Assembly (NCBI GenBank): GCA_030695205.1
Contig: JAUYTN010000015.1
Location: 1 to 64,000 of the forward strand
Reading direction: 5' to 3'
DNA length: 64,000 nucleotides
Source of the DNA: Burkholderiaceae bacterium
Lineage (GTDB): Bacteria > Pseudomonadota > Gammaproteobacteria > Burkholderiales > Burkholderiaceae_C
Every line of letters begins with the position of its first letter. Position 1 is the stretch's first letter. The notes below the pieces were generated by a model that was not told the origin of the DNA, did not search any database, and saw only the letters and a list, made by a program, of their open reading frames with translations. The position numbers and the translations under genes were made by a program. This document shows, piece by piece, positions 39,357 through 47,189 of this stretch.

Positions 39357-40609
39357 TGGCGCGGCCCTCTCCCTGGCGCCGTCTGTGGCTGCAGGCAGCG
39401 CTGGCCCAAGCGGCCGGGCTGGCGCTGGGCACGGGGGCAGGTGCTGTGCAGGCGCGGCCAGCCGGTGGCCAGCCCTCGGGAGCGGGGGCTGTCAGCCCGG
39501 CCAGCGCCGGTGTGCCCGGTTTCAGCCCGGATTGGCCGCCGGTGCGGCCGGGGTTGCCGCTTCGGTTTCCCAGAGACCACGGAGCCCACCCGGCGTTTCG
39601 CACCGAGTGGTGGTATGCCACAGGTGCCGTGCGCACCGAGTCGGGCGAGGCGCTGGGGTTTCAGGTTACGTTTTTTCGGTCGCGCGTGGCGGCAGAGCCA
39701 CCACCTCGTCCAGTTGCGGTGGGTCCGTTGGCGTCGGCCCCACCCCCACCGGGCCGGTTTGACCCCGTGCACCTGCTGTTTGCCCACGGTGCCCTGACCG
39801 ACCCAGCCCGCCAGACACATGTGCACGGGCAGCGGCTGGGCCGCTGGAATGGCGATCCTGCCGTGCGTCCCGACCACGCCACCCTGTCCGACACGGGCGT
39901 GCAACTGGGTGGGTGGCTCCTGGAGCGTCGCGACCTGCCGGGTGGGCACAGTGCCTACCACACCCGGCTGGCCGACGATGCATTTGCCCTGGACCTGACC
40001 CTGACCACCACCCAGCCGCTGCTGCTGCAGGGCGACGCGGGCGCATCCCGCAAAGGACCCGACCCGGCGCAGGCCAGCTACTACTACACCCAGCCTCAGC
40101 TGGCGGTATCGGGGCAGGTGCGCCGCCAGGGTCAAACCGACGCTGTGCGCGGCACCGCCTGGCTGGACCACGAGTGGAGCGAGTCGCTGCTGCACCCCGA
40201 GGCCGTGGGGTGGGACTGGATCGGTATGAACCTGGCCAACGGCGCGGCGCTGACCGCATTCCAGTTGCGCCGGGCCGATGGATCGGCCGTGTGGGTGGGT
40301 GGCAGTTGGCGGCCTGCGGGCGATGCCCAGGTGCAAAACTTTGGGCCGAATGATTTGCGTTGGATGCCGCTGCGCTGGTGGGTCAGCCCGCAGTCACAGG
40401 CGCGCTACCCGGTGCGGTGGCGGCTGGAGACACCGGCCGGCACTTTCGAGGTACAGGCCAGCCTCGATGCCCAGGAGCTGGACAGCCGCCAGAGCACCGG
40501 CACGGTGTACTGGGAGGGCCTGAGCACCTTGCTGAATGCCAGCACCGGCCAGCGCGTGGGCCAGGGCTACCTGGAAATGACGGGCTACGCCGGGCGTTTG
40601 CGCCTGTGA
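39356..40609 (+). CDS. AttH/CrtC-like lipocalin-fold protein
   Basis: A 417-aa exported protein with a hydrophobic N-terminal signal. FRTEWWYATGAVRTESGE, FQVTFFR, DLTLTTTQPLLLQG, YYYTQPQLAVSGQV, TAWLDHEWSES and GWDWIGMNLANGAALTAFQLRR match the AttH/carotenoid 1,2-hydratase-like family. No carotenoid genes are present, so a hydratase role is not implied. ATG 39356 overlaps the permease stop; AAGGAAG lies 7 bp upstream. It completes an ABC-FtsX-AttH unit. Confidence 0.85.
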   Translation: MARPSPWRRLWLQAALAQAAGLALGTGAGAVQARPAGGQPSGAGAVSPASAGVPGFSPDWPPVRPGLPLRFPRDHGAHPAFRTEWWYATGAVRTESGEALGFQVTFFRSRVAAEPPPRPVAVGPLASAPPPPGRFDPVHLLFAHGALTDPARQTHVHGQRLGRWNGDPAVRPDHATLSDTGVQLGGWLLERRDLPGGHSAYHTRLADDAFALDLTLTTTQPLLLQGDAGASRKGPDPAQASYYYTQPQLAVSGQVRRQGQTDAVRGTAWLDHEWSESLLHPEAVGWDWIGMNLANGAALTAFQLRRADGSAVWVGGSWRPAGDAQVQNFGPNDLRWMPLRWWVSPQSQARYPVRWRLETPAGTFEVQASLDAQELDSRQSTGTVYWEGLSTLLNASTGQRVGQGYLEMTGYAGRLRL

Positions 40610-40635
40610 TTTCTTGAAAAAATCAGAATAAATTT

Positions 40636-40680
40636 GTAGCAATTGATGCTTTAAATTTAAGCGGTAGAAGGCTTTTAAAG
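40636..40680 (+). repeat. AT-rich intergenic repeat, copy 6
   Basis: Contains TAGCAATTGATGCTTTAAAT, TTAAGCGGTAGAAGGC and a TTTTAAAG end, in the element order of the other copies. The flanking 40681-40705 is also unusually AT-rich. It lies between the convergent AttH-type and DUF2799 genes. Confidence 0.62.
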
Positions 40681-40700
40681 CATAATATTTTATTATTATA

Positions 40701-41261
40701 TTAATAGCGAGGGCTTTGGAGTTCTGCCAGGCCCAGCGAGCGCCGCAGGTGCGACAGCTCCCAGTCCAGTGAGCGCAAGCGCTCTCGCAGCTGCTGACGG
40801 GCTTTGTCGTTTGGGGCCTCGCGCAGCTGGCGCTGCAGGTGTTGCTGCTCCCGGTGGGCGTTGTCAATGCGCGACTGCAGCCTGTGGATCTCCCGGCCCG
40901 CTTCGTAGGCCTGCACAAAGGCGGCCTCGTTGCGGCCTCGACACACGCCCTGGTAGCCCTGCCCCGCCAAACCCTCGCGCCAGCCGACTTGCGGGGTGCA
41001 GTACATCCAGACCCCCTGGTCCCACCCGGCGCGCCATTGGGCCGCATCGGGGCGGATGCCAATCTTGGCGCAGGCCTCGGCGTGCTCGGCCAGCCGGGAT
41101 TCGGCGTGGCCATGCGCGCCGTCGTCGGTGCCAATGCGTCGCCAATCCGCCAGTCGGCACTGCTCCTCACTCAGCGAGGCACAACCGCCCAGCAGCACCA
41201 GGGCCGCCAGACACACCGCCGTGCCCAGGCGCTGGTGGGGCGTGGTGCGTGGGTGTGTCAT
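40701..41261 (-). CDS. DUF2799 lipoprotein
   Basis: A 186-aa lipoprotein with lipobox LLGGCASL, then [33 protein letters not shown] and [21 protein letters not shown], the conserved pattern of DUF2799. The C-terminal 60 residues are a charged predicted coiled coil ([20 protein letters not shown]). The function is unknown. Start overlaps the metK stop (ATGA), so it is translated together with metK. Confidence 0.87.
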   Translation of the reverse strand: MTHPRTTPHQRLGTAVCLAALVLLGGCASLSEEQCRLADWRRIGTDDGAHGHAESRLAEHAEACAKIGIRPDAAQWRAGWDQGVWMYCTPQVGWREGLAGQGYQGVCRGRNEAAFVQAYEAGREIHRLQSRIDNAHREQQHLQRQLREAPNDKARQQLRERLRSLDWELSHLRRSLGLAELQSPRY

Positions 41262-42442
41262 TGCAGTCCAGCCGCTGCGCGCAACAGCTGCGCCTTGTCG
41301 GTGTGCTCCCACGTGAACTCGGGCTCTTCGCGGCCAAAGTGACCGTAGGCGGCGGTTTTGCTGTAAATGGGTCGCAGCAGGTCCAGCATCTGGATGATGC
41401 CCTTGGGGCGCAGGTCGAAGTGGGCCTCCACCAGCTTGGCGATTTCGCTGTCGGGAATGACGCCCGTGCCTTCGGTGTAGACCGTGATGTTCATGGGTTT
41501 GGCCACGCCGATGGCATACGCCACCTGGATCTGGCACTGGCGGGCCAGACCGGCGGCCACGATGTTCTTGGCCACGTAGCGGGCGGCATAGGCAGCCGAG
41601 CGGTCCACCTTGGAGGGGTCCTTGCCGCTGAAGGCACCACCGCCGTGGGGGCAGGCGCCGCCGTAGGTGTCCACGATGATCTTGCGCCCGGTCAGGCCGC
41701 AGTCGCCTTGCGGGCCGCCAATCACAAAACGGCCGGTGGGGTTGATGAGGTAGCGGGTGTTCTGTAGCCACTCCTGAGGCAGCACGGGCTTGATGATTTC
41801 TTCAATGACAGCCTCAATGAAGCTGTCCTTCATCTTGGTGGCGGTTTCGCTCTGGTCAGGGTGGTGCTGGGTGGACAGCACCACGGTGTCGATGCTGTGG
41901 GGCTTGCCGTCCACATAGCGCATGGTCACCTGGCTCTTGGCATCGGGGCGCAAAAAAGGCAGGCGGCCGTCTTTGCGGAGCTGGGCCTGGCGCTCCACCA
42001 GACGGTGGGCGTAATAAATGGGCGCGGGCATCAGCTCGGGCGTTTCGTCGCAGGCATAGCCGAACATCAGGCCCTGGTCACCGGCGCCGATGTTCAGGTG
42101 GTCGTCAGACGCATGGTCCACACCCTGGGCGATGTCGTTGCTTTGCTTGTCGTAGGCCACCAGCACCGCGCAGCCTTTGTAGTCGATGCCGTACTCGGTG
42201 TTGTCGTAGCCGATGCGCTTGATGGTGTCGCGCGCCACCTGGATGTAGTCCACGTGTGCGTTGGTGGTGATTTCACCGGCCAGCACCACCAAGCCTGTGT
42301 TGGTCAGGGTTTCGGCCGCCACGCGGCTGCGGGGGTCTTGGGTGAAGATGGCGTCCAGAATCGCATCGGAAATCTGATCGGCCACTTTGTCGGGGTGGCC
42401 CTCAGAAACAGATTCGGAAGTGAAAAGAAAGTCGTTCGCCAT
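41258..42442 (-). CDS. metK: S-adenosylmethionine synthetase
   Basis: A 394-aa enzyme that makes SAM from methionine and [57 protein letters not shown] and the P-loop-like [19 protein letters not shown] are intact. ATG 42442 is placed just before [15 protein letters not shown]. No SAM or SAH riboswitch sequence that I recognise lies in the leader. It is divergent from the lipid A acyltransferase genes. Confidence 0.98.
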   Translation of the reverse strand: MANDFLFTSESVSEGHPDKVADQISDAILDAIFTQDPRSRVAAETLTNTGLVVLAGEITTNAHVDYIQVARDTIKRIGYDNTEYGIDYKGCAVLVAYDKQSNDIAQGVDHASDDHLNIGAGDQGLMFGYACDETPELMPAPIYYAHRLVERQAQLRKDGRLPFLRPDAKSQVTMRYVDGKPHSIDTVVLSTQHHPDQSETATKMKDSFIEAVIEEIIKPVLPQEWLQNTRYLINPTGRFVIGGPQGDCGLTGRKIIVDTYGGACPHGGGAFSGKDPSKVDRSAAYAARYVAKNIVAAGLARQCQIQVAYAIGVAKPMNITVYTEGTGVIPDSEIAKLVEAHFDLRPKGIIQMLDLLRPIYSKTAAYGHFGREEPEFTWEHTDKAQLLRAAAGLQ

Positions 42443-42815
42443 GTGAATAAACTCCGTGATTGGGTACAAGGCGTTTCGCCTGGTGCCGGAGCGCTGGCGA
42501 ACGCTTTAGCGGAAATGGGTTGGTGCTGTGCCACTTGGCGCCTCACCCCGTCGGTCCAGAGTGGCCCGACATCGCCCCGCAAGTTGTTCAGTAACTCGGC
42601 GATGGCACATTTTAGGCGGTCCAGCGGCCCTCAGTTACGCAATGTGGCCACAGACCTTGCGCCCACAGCCACCATTCAACCAACGGAACATGCAGGCAAT
42701 CCATGAGAAGTGAACGACGCGGCAAGTGCAGGCAGGCTGTCGCTGCCCCCGTGCGTCTGCCGGGTGCCGACCCCCGTGCGTCAAGGACCTGCGGTTGGTT
42801 CAGGCGGGGCATGGT
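42443..42815. other. Divergent intergenic region between metK and the LpxL-like gene
   Basis: 373 bp without a supportable gene. It should hold the metK leader and promoters for both directions. The frame of the LpxL-like gene is open to 42726, but the extra residues are not hydrophobic or family-like, while AGGCGGGG at 42802-42809 suits ATG 42816. I see no riboswitch, terminator or repeat that I can name. Confidence 0.6.
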
Positions 42816-43652
42816 ATGAGCGCATGGTTTCGGGTGCTGAGCCACTGGCCACTGTGGGCGCTGCATGGCTTGGGTGCGGCGCTGGGGTGGCTGGCATTCG
42901 GTATGTCCCGGACCTACCGGCGACATCTGCTTGCCCATGCGGCCCTGGCTGGCGTGTCCCGGCGGGATGCGCTGGCCTCGGTGGCGCACGCCGGGCGCAT
43001 GGTGGCGGAGTTGCCGCGGCTGTGGTTGGGCAGACCGGTGCCGATGCGGTGGTCGGGCATGGAGCACATCCATGCAGCCCATTCTCAGGGTCAGGGGGTG
43101 TTGTTCCTGACCCCGCACCTGGGGTGTTTCGAAATCACTGCCCGGGCCTATGCCGAGGAGGTGGGGGCTGCGCTGGGCAAACCCATGACGGTGCTGTTTC
43201 GGCCACCGCGCCAGGCGGGGCTGCGTGCGGTTGTTGAGGCGTCTCGCCAGCGCCCAGGCCTGGAGACCGCGCCAACGACCCTGGCCGGGGTCAAGCAGCT
43301 GGTCAAAGCCCTCAGAAGTGGCGCGGCCGTTGGTCTGTTGCCCGACCAGGTGCCGCCCATGGGGCAGGGGGTTTGGGTGCCGTTTTTTGGCAAAGATGCC
43401 TACACCATGACGCTCAGCAGCCGCTTGGCCCGCACCTCCCACACCACGGTGTTGCTGGCCTGGGGCGAGCGTTTGTCTTGGGGCAGGGGATTTGTGGTGC
43501 ACGTGCAGCCCTTGGGCAACGCCTTGCCCGAAGAGCCGGTCGCTGCCTGTGCCGCCATCAACCAGGCGATGGAGGCCCTGATTCGCACCCGGCCCGACCA
43601 GTACCTGTGGGGCTACAACCGGTACAAAGGTCCACGCGAGGGGCGGGCATGA
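42816..43652 (+). CDS. Lipid A biosynthesis acyltransferase (LpxL/HtrB family)
   Basis: A 278-aa inner-membrane acyltransferase with a hydrophobic N-terminus and the catalytic TPHLGCFE (His101 and Glu106, HX4E). Later LLPDQVPPMGQGVWVPFFG is the conserved family block. It adds a secondary acyl chain to Kdo-lipid A. The stop overlaps the start of a second homologue (ATGA). AGGCGGGG precedes ATG 42816. Confidence 0.92.
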   Translation: MSAWFRVLSHWPLWALHGLGAALGWLAFGMSRTYRRHLLAHAALAGVSRRDALASVAHAGRMVAELPRLWLGRPVPMRWSGMEHIHAAHSQGQGVLFLTPHLGCFEITARAYAEEVGAALGKPMTVLFRPPRQAGLRAVVEASRQRPGLETAPTTLAGVKQLVKALRSGAAVGLLPDQVPPMGQGVWVPFFGKDAYTMTLSSRLARTSHTTVLLAWGERLSWGRGFVVHVQPLGNALPEEPVAACAAINQAMEALIRTRPDQYLWGYNRYKGPREGRA

Positions 43653-44566
43653 GGTCGTCCGGGCAAGCCGATGCCCCGGTGCCACACCAGGGGTGGTCGG
43701 AGCGTTTGCAGCGCGGAGTCATGCGTGGGCTGGCCAGGCTGCCACTGCCGTGGCTGCGGGCCCTGGGGTGGCTGTTGGGCATGGTGCTGTATGCCGTGGT
43801 GTGGCGCCGCCGCCGTGTCGCACTGGTCAACTGGCGGCTGTGCTTCCCCGGGCTGAGCGAGCAGCGTCGCCGCCAGCAGGTCCGGGCGCATTTTGTGGTG
43901 TTTGCCCAAGCCTGGCTGGACAGGGCCTGGCTGTGGGAGGCGCCTGCCCATGTGGTGGCCGGGCGCCTGCGGTTGGTCGATGACGCAGGAACGCTGGCGC
44001 AAGGCACCCCGGTGGTGCTGTTTGCCCCGCACTTTGTGGGCCTGGATGCGGGCTGGACCGCGCTGACCTTGTTGCAGCCCCGGCGATGCTGTGTGCTGTA
44101 CGCCCCCCAGAAAAATCCGGTGGCTGACCGCTGGATGGTCGAAGGCCGCAATCGCTTTGGCCAGCCACTGGTGGTGGCCAAATGGCAGGGCATGAAGGCA
44201 CTGGGTACCGCCATTCGAGAGGGCAGCCCCATGTATCTGCTGCCCGACATGGACCACGGTCTGGCCGATGGGGTGTGGGCGCCGTTGTTCGGCGTACCAG
44301 CGGCCACCCTGACGTCGTTACCCCGTCTGGCCAGGTTGGGGCGTGCGCAGGTGCTGTCGGTGGCCACCTGCATGACGCCCCAGGGGTACGACGTCACCCT
44401 GGGCCCGGTGTGGCCCAACTACCCCAGCAACGATCTGCATGCGGATGTCTGCCGCATGAACCAGGTGTTGGAGCAGCTGATTCAGGACATGCCGGAGCAG
44501 TATTACTGGGTGCATCAGCGATTCAAGACCCGCCCGCCCGGTGAGGCGTCGCCCTATGCGCGGTGA
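43649..44566 (+). CDS. Second lipid A acyltransferase homologue (LpxL/LpxM type)
   Basis: A 305-aa homologue. The catalytic motif is APHFVGLD (His128 and Asp133), HX4D rather than the HX4E of the upstream copy. YLLPDMDHGLADGVWAPLFGVP is the family block. Hydrophobic segment at 34-50. The pair is coupled by ATGA overlap, so the two probably act one after the other on lipid A. The 3' end overlaps the convergent hydrolase gene by 13 bp. Confidence 0.9.
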   Translation: MRSSGQADAPVPHQGWSERLQRGVMRGLARLPLPWLRALGWLLGMVLYAVVWRRRRVALVNWRLCFPGLSEQRRRQQVRAHFVVFAQAWLDRAWLWEAPAHVVAGRLRLVDDAGTLAQGTPVVLFAPHFVGLDAGWTALTLLQPRRCCVLYAPQKNPVADRWMVEGRNRFGQPLVVAKWQGMKALGTAIREGSPMYLLPDMDHGLADGVWAPLFGVPAATLTSLPRLARLGRAQVLSVATCMTPQGYDVTLGPVWPNYPSNDLHADVCRMNQVLEQLIQDMPEQYYWVHQRFKTRPPGEASPYAR

Positions 44567-45489
44567 GCGCGTGGGCTGCCTGCCAGAAAGTCGCCGATCA
44601 GGGCGATGACCCGCTGGGGCTGCTCGTGGACGATCCAGTGGGTGGCGTCGGCCACCCTGTCCAGCCGCAGACTTGGCACCCAGGCGTCCAGGCCGTCAAG
44701 CAGTGTCGCGGGCAGTGCCGTGTCTTGAAGGCCCCAAATGACCTGCGTCGCCACCTCTACCCGGCACAGCTCATCGGGTAAGGCCAGGCCCTGTGCGTGG
44801 CTGTGTTCGGCGGTGGCTGGCCGCATGGGTGACGCGCCGTAGTAGTGGCACGGACCGCGCAAGCCCAGTGACCAACTCTCTCGGTAGCGCTGCCTGAGCT
44901 CGGGCGTCAGCCAGGCATGGGGGCCGTCCGTGGCGCCCATGCGGTCAAAAAAATCCCACAGTCTCCGAAAATCGTTCTCTGCCAGCAGCTCGGGTGCGTC
45001 TGGGCGGGCGAGAAAATTCATGTAGGCACTGGCCGCTTGCTGTTCGGTCGACTGCTGGAGCTCGCGTACAAAAGTGGCTGGGTGCGGGGCGTTGATGATG
45101 GTCAGCCTGTCCATGCATGAGGGGTGCTGAGCGGCCAGCACCCAGGCCAACGCTCCGCCCCAGTCGTGTGCTACCACTGCCGCTGCTCGACCCGATGGCC
45201 CAGCCTCTGTTCGTATGAGCGCCAGCAGGTCAGAGACCAGGTGCCGGGTGCGGTAGGCCGCCACGTCGTCGGGGGCGCTGGAGGGCGGGTAGCCGCGCAG
45301 GTTGGGGGCCACACAGCGGTAGCCGCCGTGCTGGGGCAGCGAAAAATGCCGCAGCAGGTCGTCCCACACAAAGGCAGCTTCCGGAAACCCGTGCAGCAAC
45401 AGCAACAGCGGGCCGTCCACCGGCCCGGACACCCGGCTGTGCAGGGTGATGCCGTGCGGCAGGGGGTGACTGCAGTGGGTGATGTCCAT
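44554..45489 (-). CDS. Alpha/beta hydrolase, epoxide hydrolase/haloalkane dehalogenase-like
   Basis: A 311-aa hydrolase with an HGFPEAAFVWDDLL oxyanion block, nucleophile Asp in VVAHDWGGALAW, and the cap region WDFFDRMG. An Asp nucleophile is typical of epoxide hydrolases and haloalkane dehalogenases. The acid/His pair is probably in VIWGLQDTALP and VADATHWIVHEQP. Substrate is unknown. The gene lies between the lipid A genes and engB and ends 13 bp inside the acyltransferase gene. Confidence 0.85.
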   Translation of the reverse strand: MDITHCSHPLPHGITLHSRVSGPVDGPLLLLLHGFPEAAFVWDDLLRHFSLPQHGGYRCVAPNLRGYPPSSAPDDVAAYRTRHLVSDLLALIRTEAGPSGRAAAVVAHDWGGALAWVLAAQHPSCMDRLTIINAPHPATFVRELQQSTEQQAASAYMNFLARPDAPELLAENDFRRLWDFFDRMGATDGPHAWLTPELRQRYRESWSLGLRGPCHYYGASPMRPATAEHSHAQGLALPDELCRVEVATQVIWGLQDTALPATLLDGLDAWVPSLRLDRVADATHWIVHEQPQRVIALIGDFLAGSPRAHRA

Positions 45490-45519
45490 GGGTGCGGGCG
45501 ACTGGTGGTGGGTCCGTGG

Positions 45520-46275
45520 TCAGGCGCTGTGGCCGGGTGGTGCCACCGGGGCGGGGGCTTCGTCGGCTGTGCTGGGCGCACTGGTGTCTTGGCCAAGCGG
45601 CACCGGCGGGTGGGCCCATTGCCACAACCGCTGGGAGACTTCGTCAACCCCCTGCTTTTTCAGGGCGGAAAACAGCATGGCTTCACCGCCCCCGCATTGC
45701 AATTGGGTGATGGAAAGCACCTTTTGCCCCTCGGTGCGGGTGAGTTTGTCGGCTTTGGTCAGCAGCAGCAGCAGCTTCAGGCCATCGGCCACCCGTTCAC
45801 GGATGACGTCGAGCAAGATTTCGTCCAGCTCGGTCAGGCCCAGGCGGGGGTCGCACATCATGACCACGCCCATGAGGTTGGGGCGTGTGCGCAGGTAGTT
45901 GGCCATCACCCGCTGCCAGCGCAGCTTGGCCTCTTTGGGCACGGCCGCATAACCGTAGCCGGGCAAATCGGCCAGCACCGCATCCGTCAGGTTGTGTTTG
46001 CCCAGTGCAAACAGGTTGATGCTTTGGGTGCGCCCCGGTGTTTTGGAGGCAAAGGCCAAGCGTTTTTGCTGGGTGAGTGTGTTGATGCAGGTGGACTTGC
46101 CTGCATTGGAGCGGCCCACAAACGCAATTTCAGGCACCTGCAGCGCAGGCAAATGTTCCAACTGGGGGGCAGTGGTCAGAAAGCGGGCTGTGTGCATCCA
46201 GCCACTGGCGATTTTGGTGTCTGAAGGGCTTGTCGAGTCGCTGGGGGCGATGGGTGGAGTGGAAGGCTGGGTCAT
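45520..46275 (-). CDS. engB: Ribosome biogenesis GTPase EngB (YihA/YsxC)
   Basis: A 251-aa GTPase needed for 50S assembly. G1 GRSNAGKST (54-62), G2/G3 KTPGRTQSINLFAL and DLPGYGYAAVPKEA, G4 LLTKADKL. The N-terminal tail of about 25 residues and the Pro/Ala-rich C-terminal tail of about 30 residues exceed the E. coli protein. ATG 46275 is chosen as it leaves a normal lead into the G domain. It is divergent from cytochrome c4 by 103 bp. Confidence 0.95.
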   Translation of the reverse strand: MTQPSTPPIAPSDSTSPSDTKIASGWMHTARFLTTAPQLEHLPALQVPEIAFVGRSNAGKSTCINTLTQQKRLAFASKTPGRTQSINLFALGKHNLTDAVLADLPGYGYAAVPKEAKLRWQRVMANYLRTRPNLMGVVMMCDPRLGLTELDEILLDVIRERVADGLKLLLLLTKADKLTRTEGQKVLSITQLQCGGGEAMLFSALKKQGVDEVSQRLWQWAHPPVPLGQDTSAPSTADEAPAPVAPPGHSA

Positions 46276-46378
46276 TCTGTGCTTTGTTAAAGCGGCATTG
46301 TAAAATTCGCTGGTTTTTTGCACCGCAGTGGTTCCACGGCTCGACCGTTCATCATCGCTCAAACCATCCGCCCACGTC

Positions 46379-46993
46379 ATGAAATTGTTTGTTACCTATC
46401 TCGGCGCCGCTGCCCTCGCAGCGGCCTCTCTGGCTGCCAACGGCCAGACAGCCAAACCTGATTTGGCCAAAGGTGCGGCCCAGTACGGGCAGGTGTGCGT
46501 AGCTTGTCACGCTGCCGACGGCAACTCCGCCACGCCTGTCAACCCCAAGCTGGCCCAGCAACACCCGGAGTACCTGGTCAAGCAGTTGCATGAGTTCAAG
46601 ACCGGCAAGCGCGAAAACGCCATCATGTTGGGTTTCGCCACATCCCTGTCTGACGAGGACATGCGCAACATCTCTTACTGGTTGGCCTCCCAGAAGGGCA
46701 CCAACGGCGTGGCCACCAACAAGGACACCGTCGCTTTGGGTGAACGCATCTACCGGGGTGGCATTCCGGATCGCCAAATCGCGGCATGTGTGGGCTGCCA
46801 CAGCCCCAACGGCGCGGGCATTCCTGCCCAGTACCCCCGCCTGAGCGGGCAACATGCCGACTACACCGCCGGGCAGTTGGTCGCCTTTCGCGACGGCATC
46901 CGCAAAAACAGCACCCAAATGACCATGATTGCGGCCAAGATGAACGACCGCGAAATCAAAGCGGTGTCCGACTACATCGCCGGGCTGCGCTGA
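46379..46993 (+). CDS. Diheme cytochrome c4
   Basis: A 204-aa periplasmic cytochrome with two class I domains: heme motifs CVACH (40-44) and CVGCH (137-141), and the repeated FxTG/IMxGFA and YPRLSGQHADYTAGQL blocks. A signal peptide ends AANGQ. Cytochrome c4 carries electrons from the bc1 complex to oxidases. It precedes the System II cytochrome maturation genes resB and ccsA, separated by a structured spacer. Divergent from engB. Confidence 0.95.
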   Translation: MKLFVTYLGAAALAAASLAANGQTAKPDLAKGAAQYGQVCVACHAADGNSATPVNPKLAQQHPEYLVKQLHEFKTGKRENAIMLGFATSLSDEDMRNISYWLASQKGTNGVATNKDTVALGERIYRGGIPDRQIAACVGCHSPNGAGIPAQYPRLSGQHADYTAGQLVAFRDGIRKNSTQMTMIAAKMNDREIKAVSDYIAGLR

Positions 46994-47040
46994 TCCAGTC
47001 TTTGACGGACGCCCAATCCCTCAGGGGCTCAGGGTATATA

Positions 47041-47152
47041 AGAGCTGGTTAATATTTCGGGAGACAATGGCAGATTGACCTCTGACGTTGAACCTTTCCC
47101 GATATTGTGTTTCTCAGAGCGGGCGGGTCAGCCAACAGACCCGCCCTTTTTT
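47041..47152 (+). ncRNA. Candidate small RNA or leader with terminator, upstream of resB
   Basis: A TATATAAG sequence at 47035 could be a -10 box, though no good -35 is seen at normal spacing. Downstream, 47051-47062 and 47097-47106 can pair as a stem of about 10 bp closed by TCGGGA and TCCCGA, enclosing about 34 nt. A strong terminator follows at 47121. The whole would be a 110-nt transcript between cytochrome c4 and resB. It could instead be a resB leader or attenuator. No Rfam family recognised. Confidence 0.35.
47121..47152 (+). terminator. Rho-independent terminator between cytochrome c4 and resB
   Basis: A perfect 9-bp stem, GGGCGGGTC and GACCCGCCC, with an 8-nt loop is followed by TTTTTT. 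It ends 128 bp after the cytochrome c4 stop and 38 bp before resB. Confidence 0.92.
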
Positions 47153-47189
47153 ATTGCCCGTTTCTGTTTTTTTGCTCCGGAACTCTCGC

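Noticed and set aside
42443..42700. SAM or SAH riboswitch upstream of metK
   Set aside because: Searched by eye for known SAM and SAH riboswitch cores; no convincing match.
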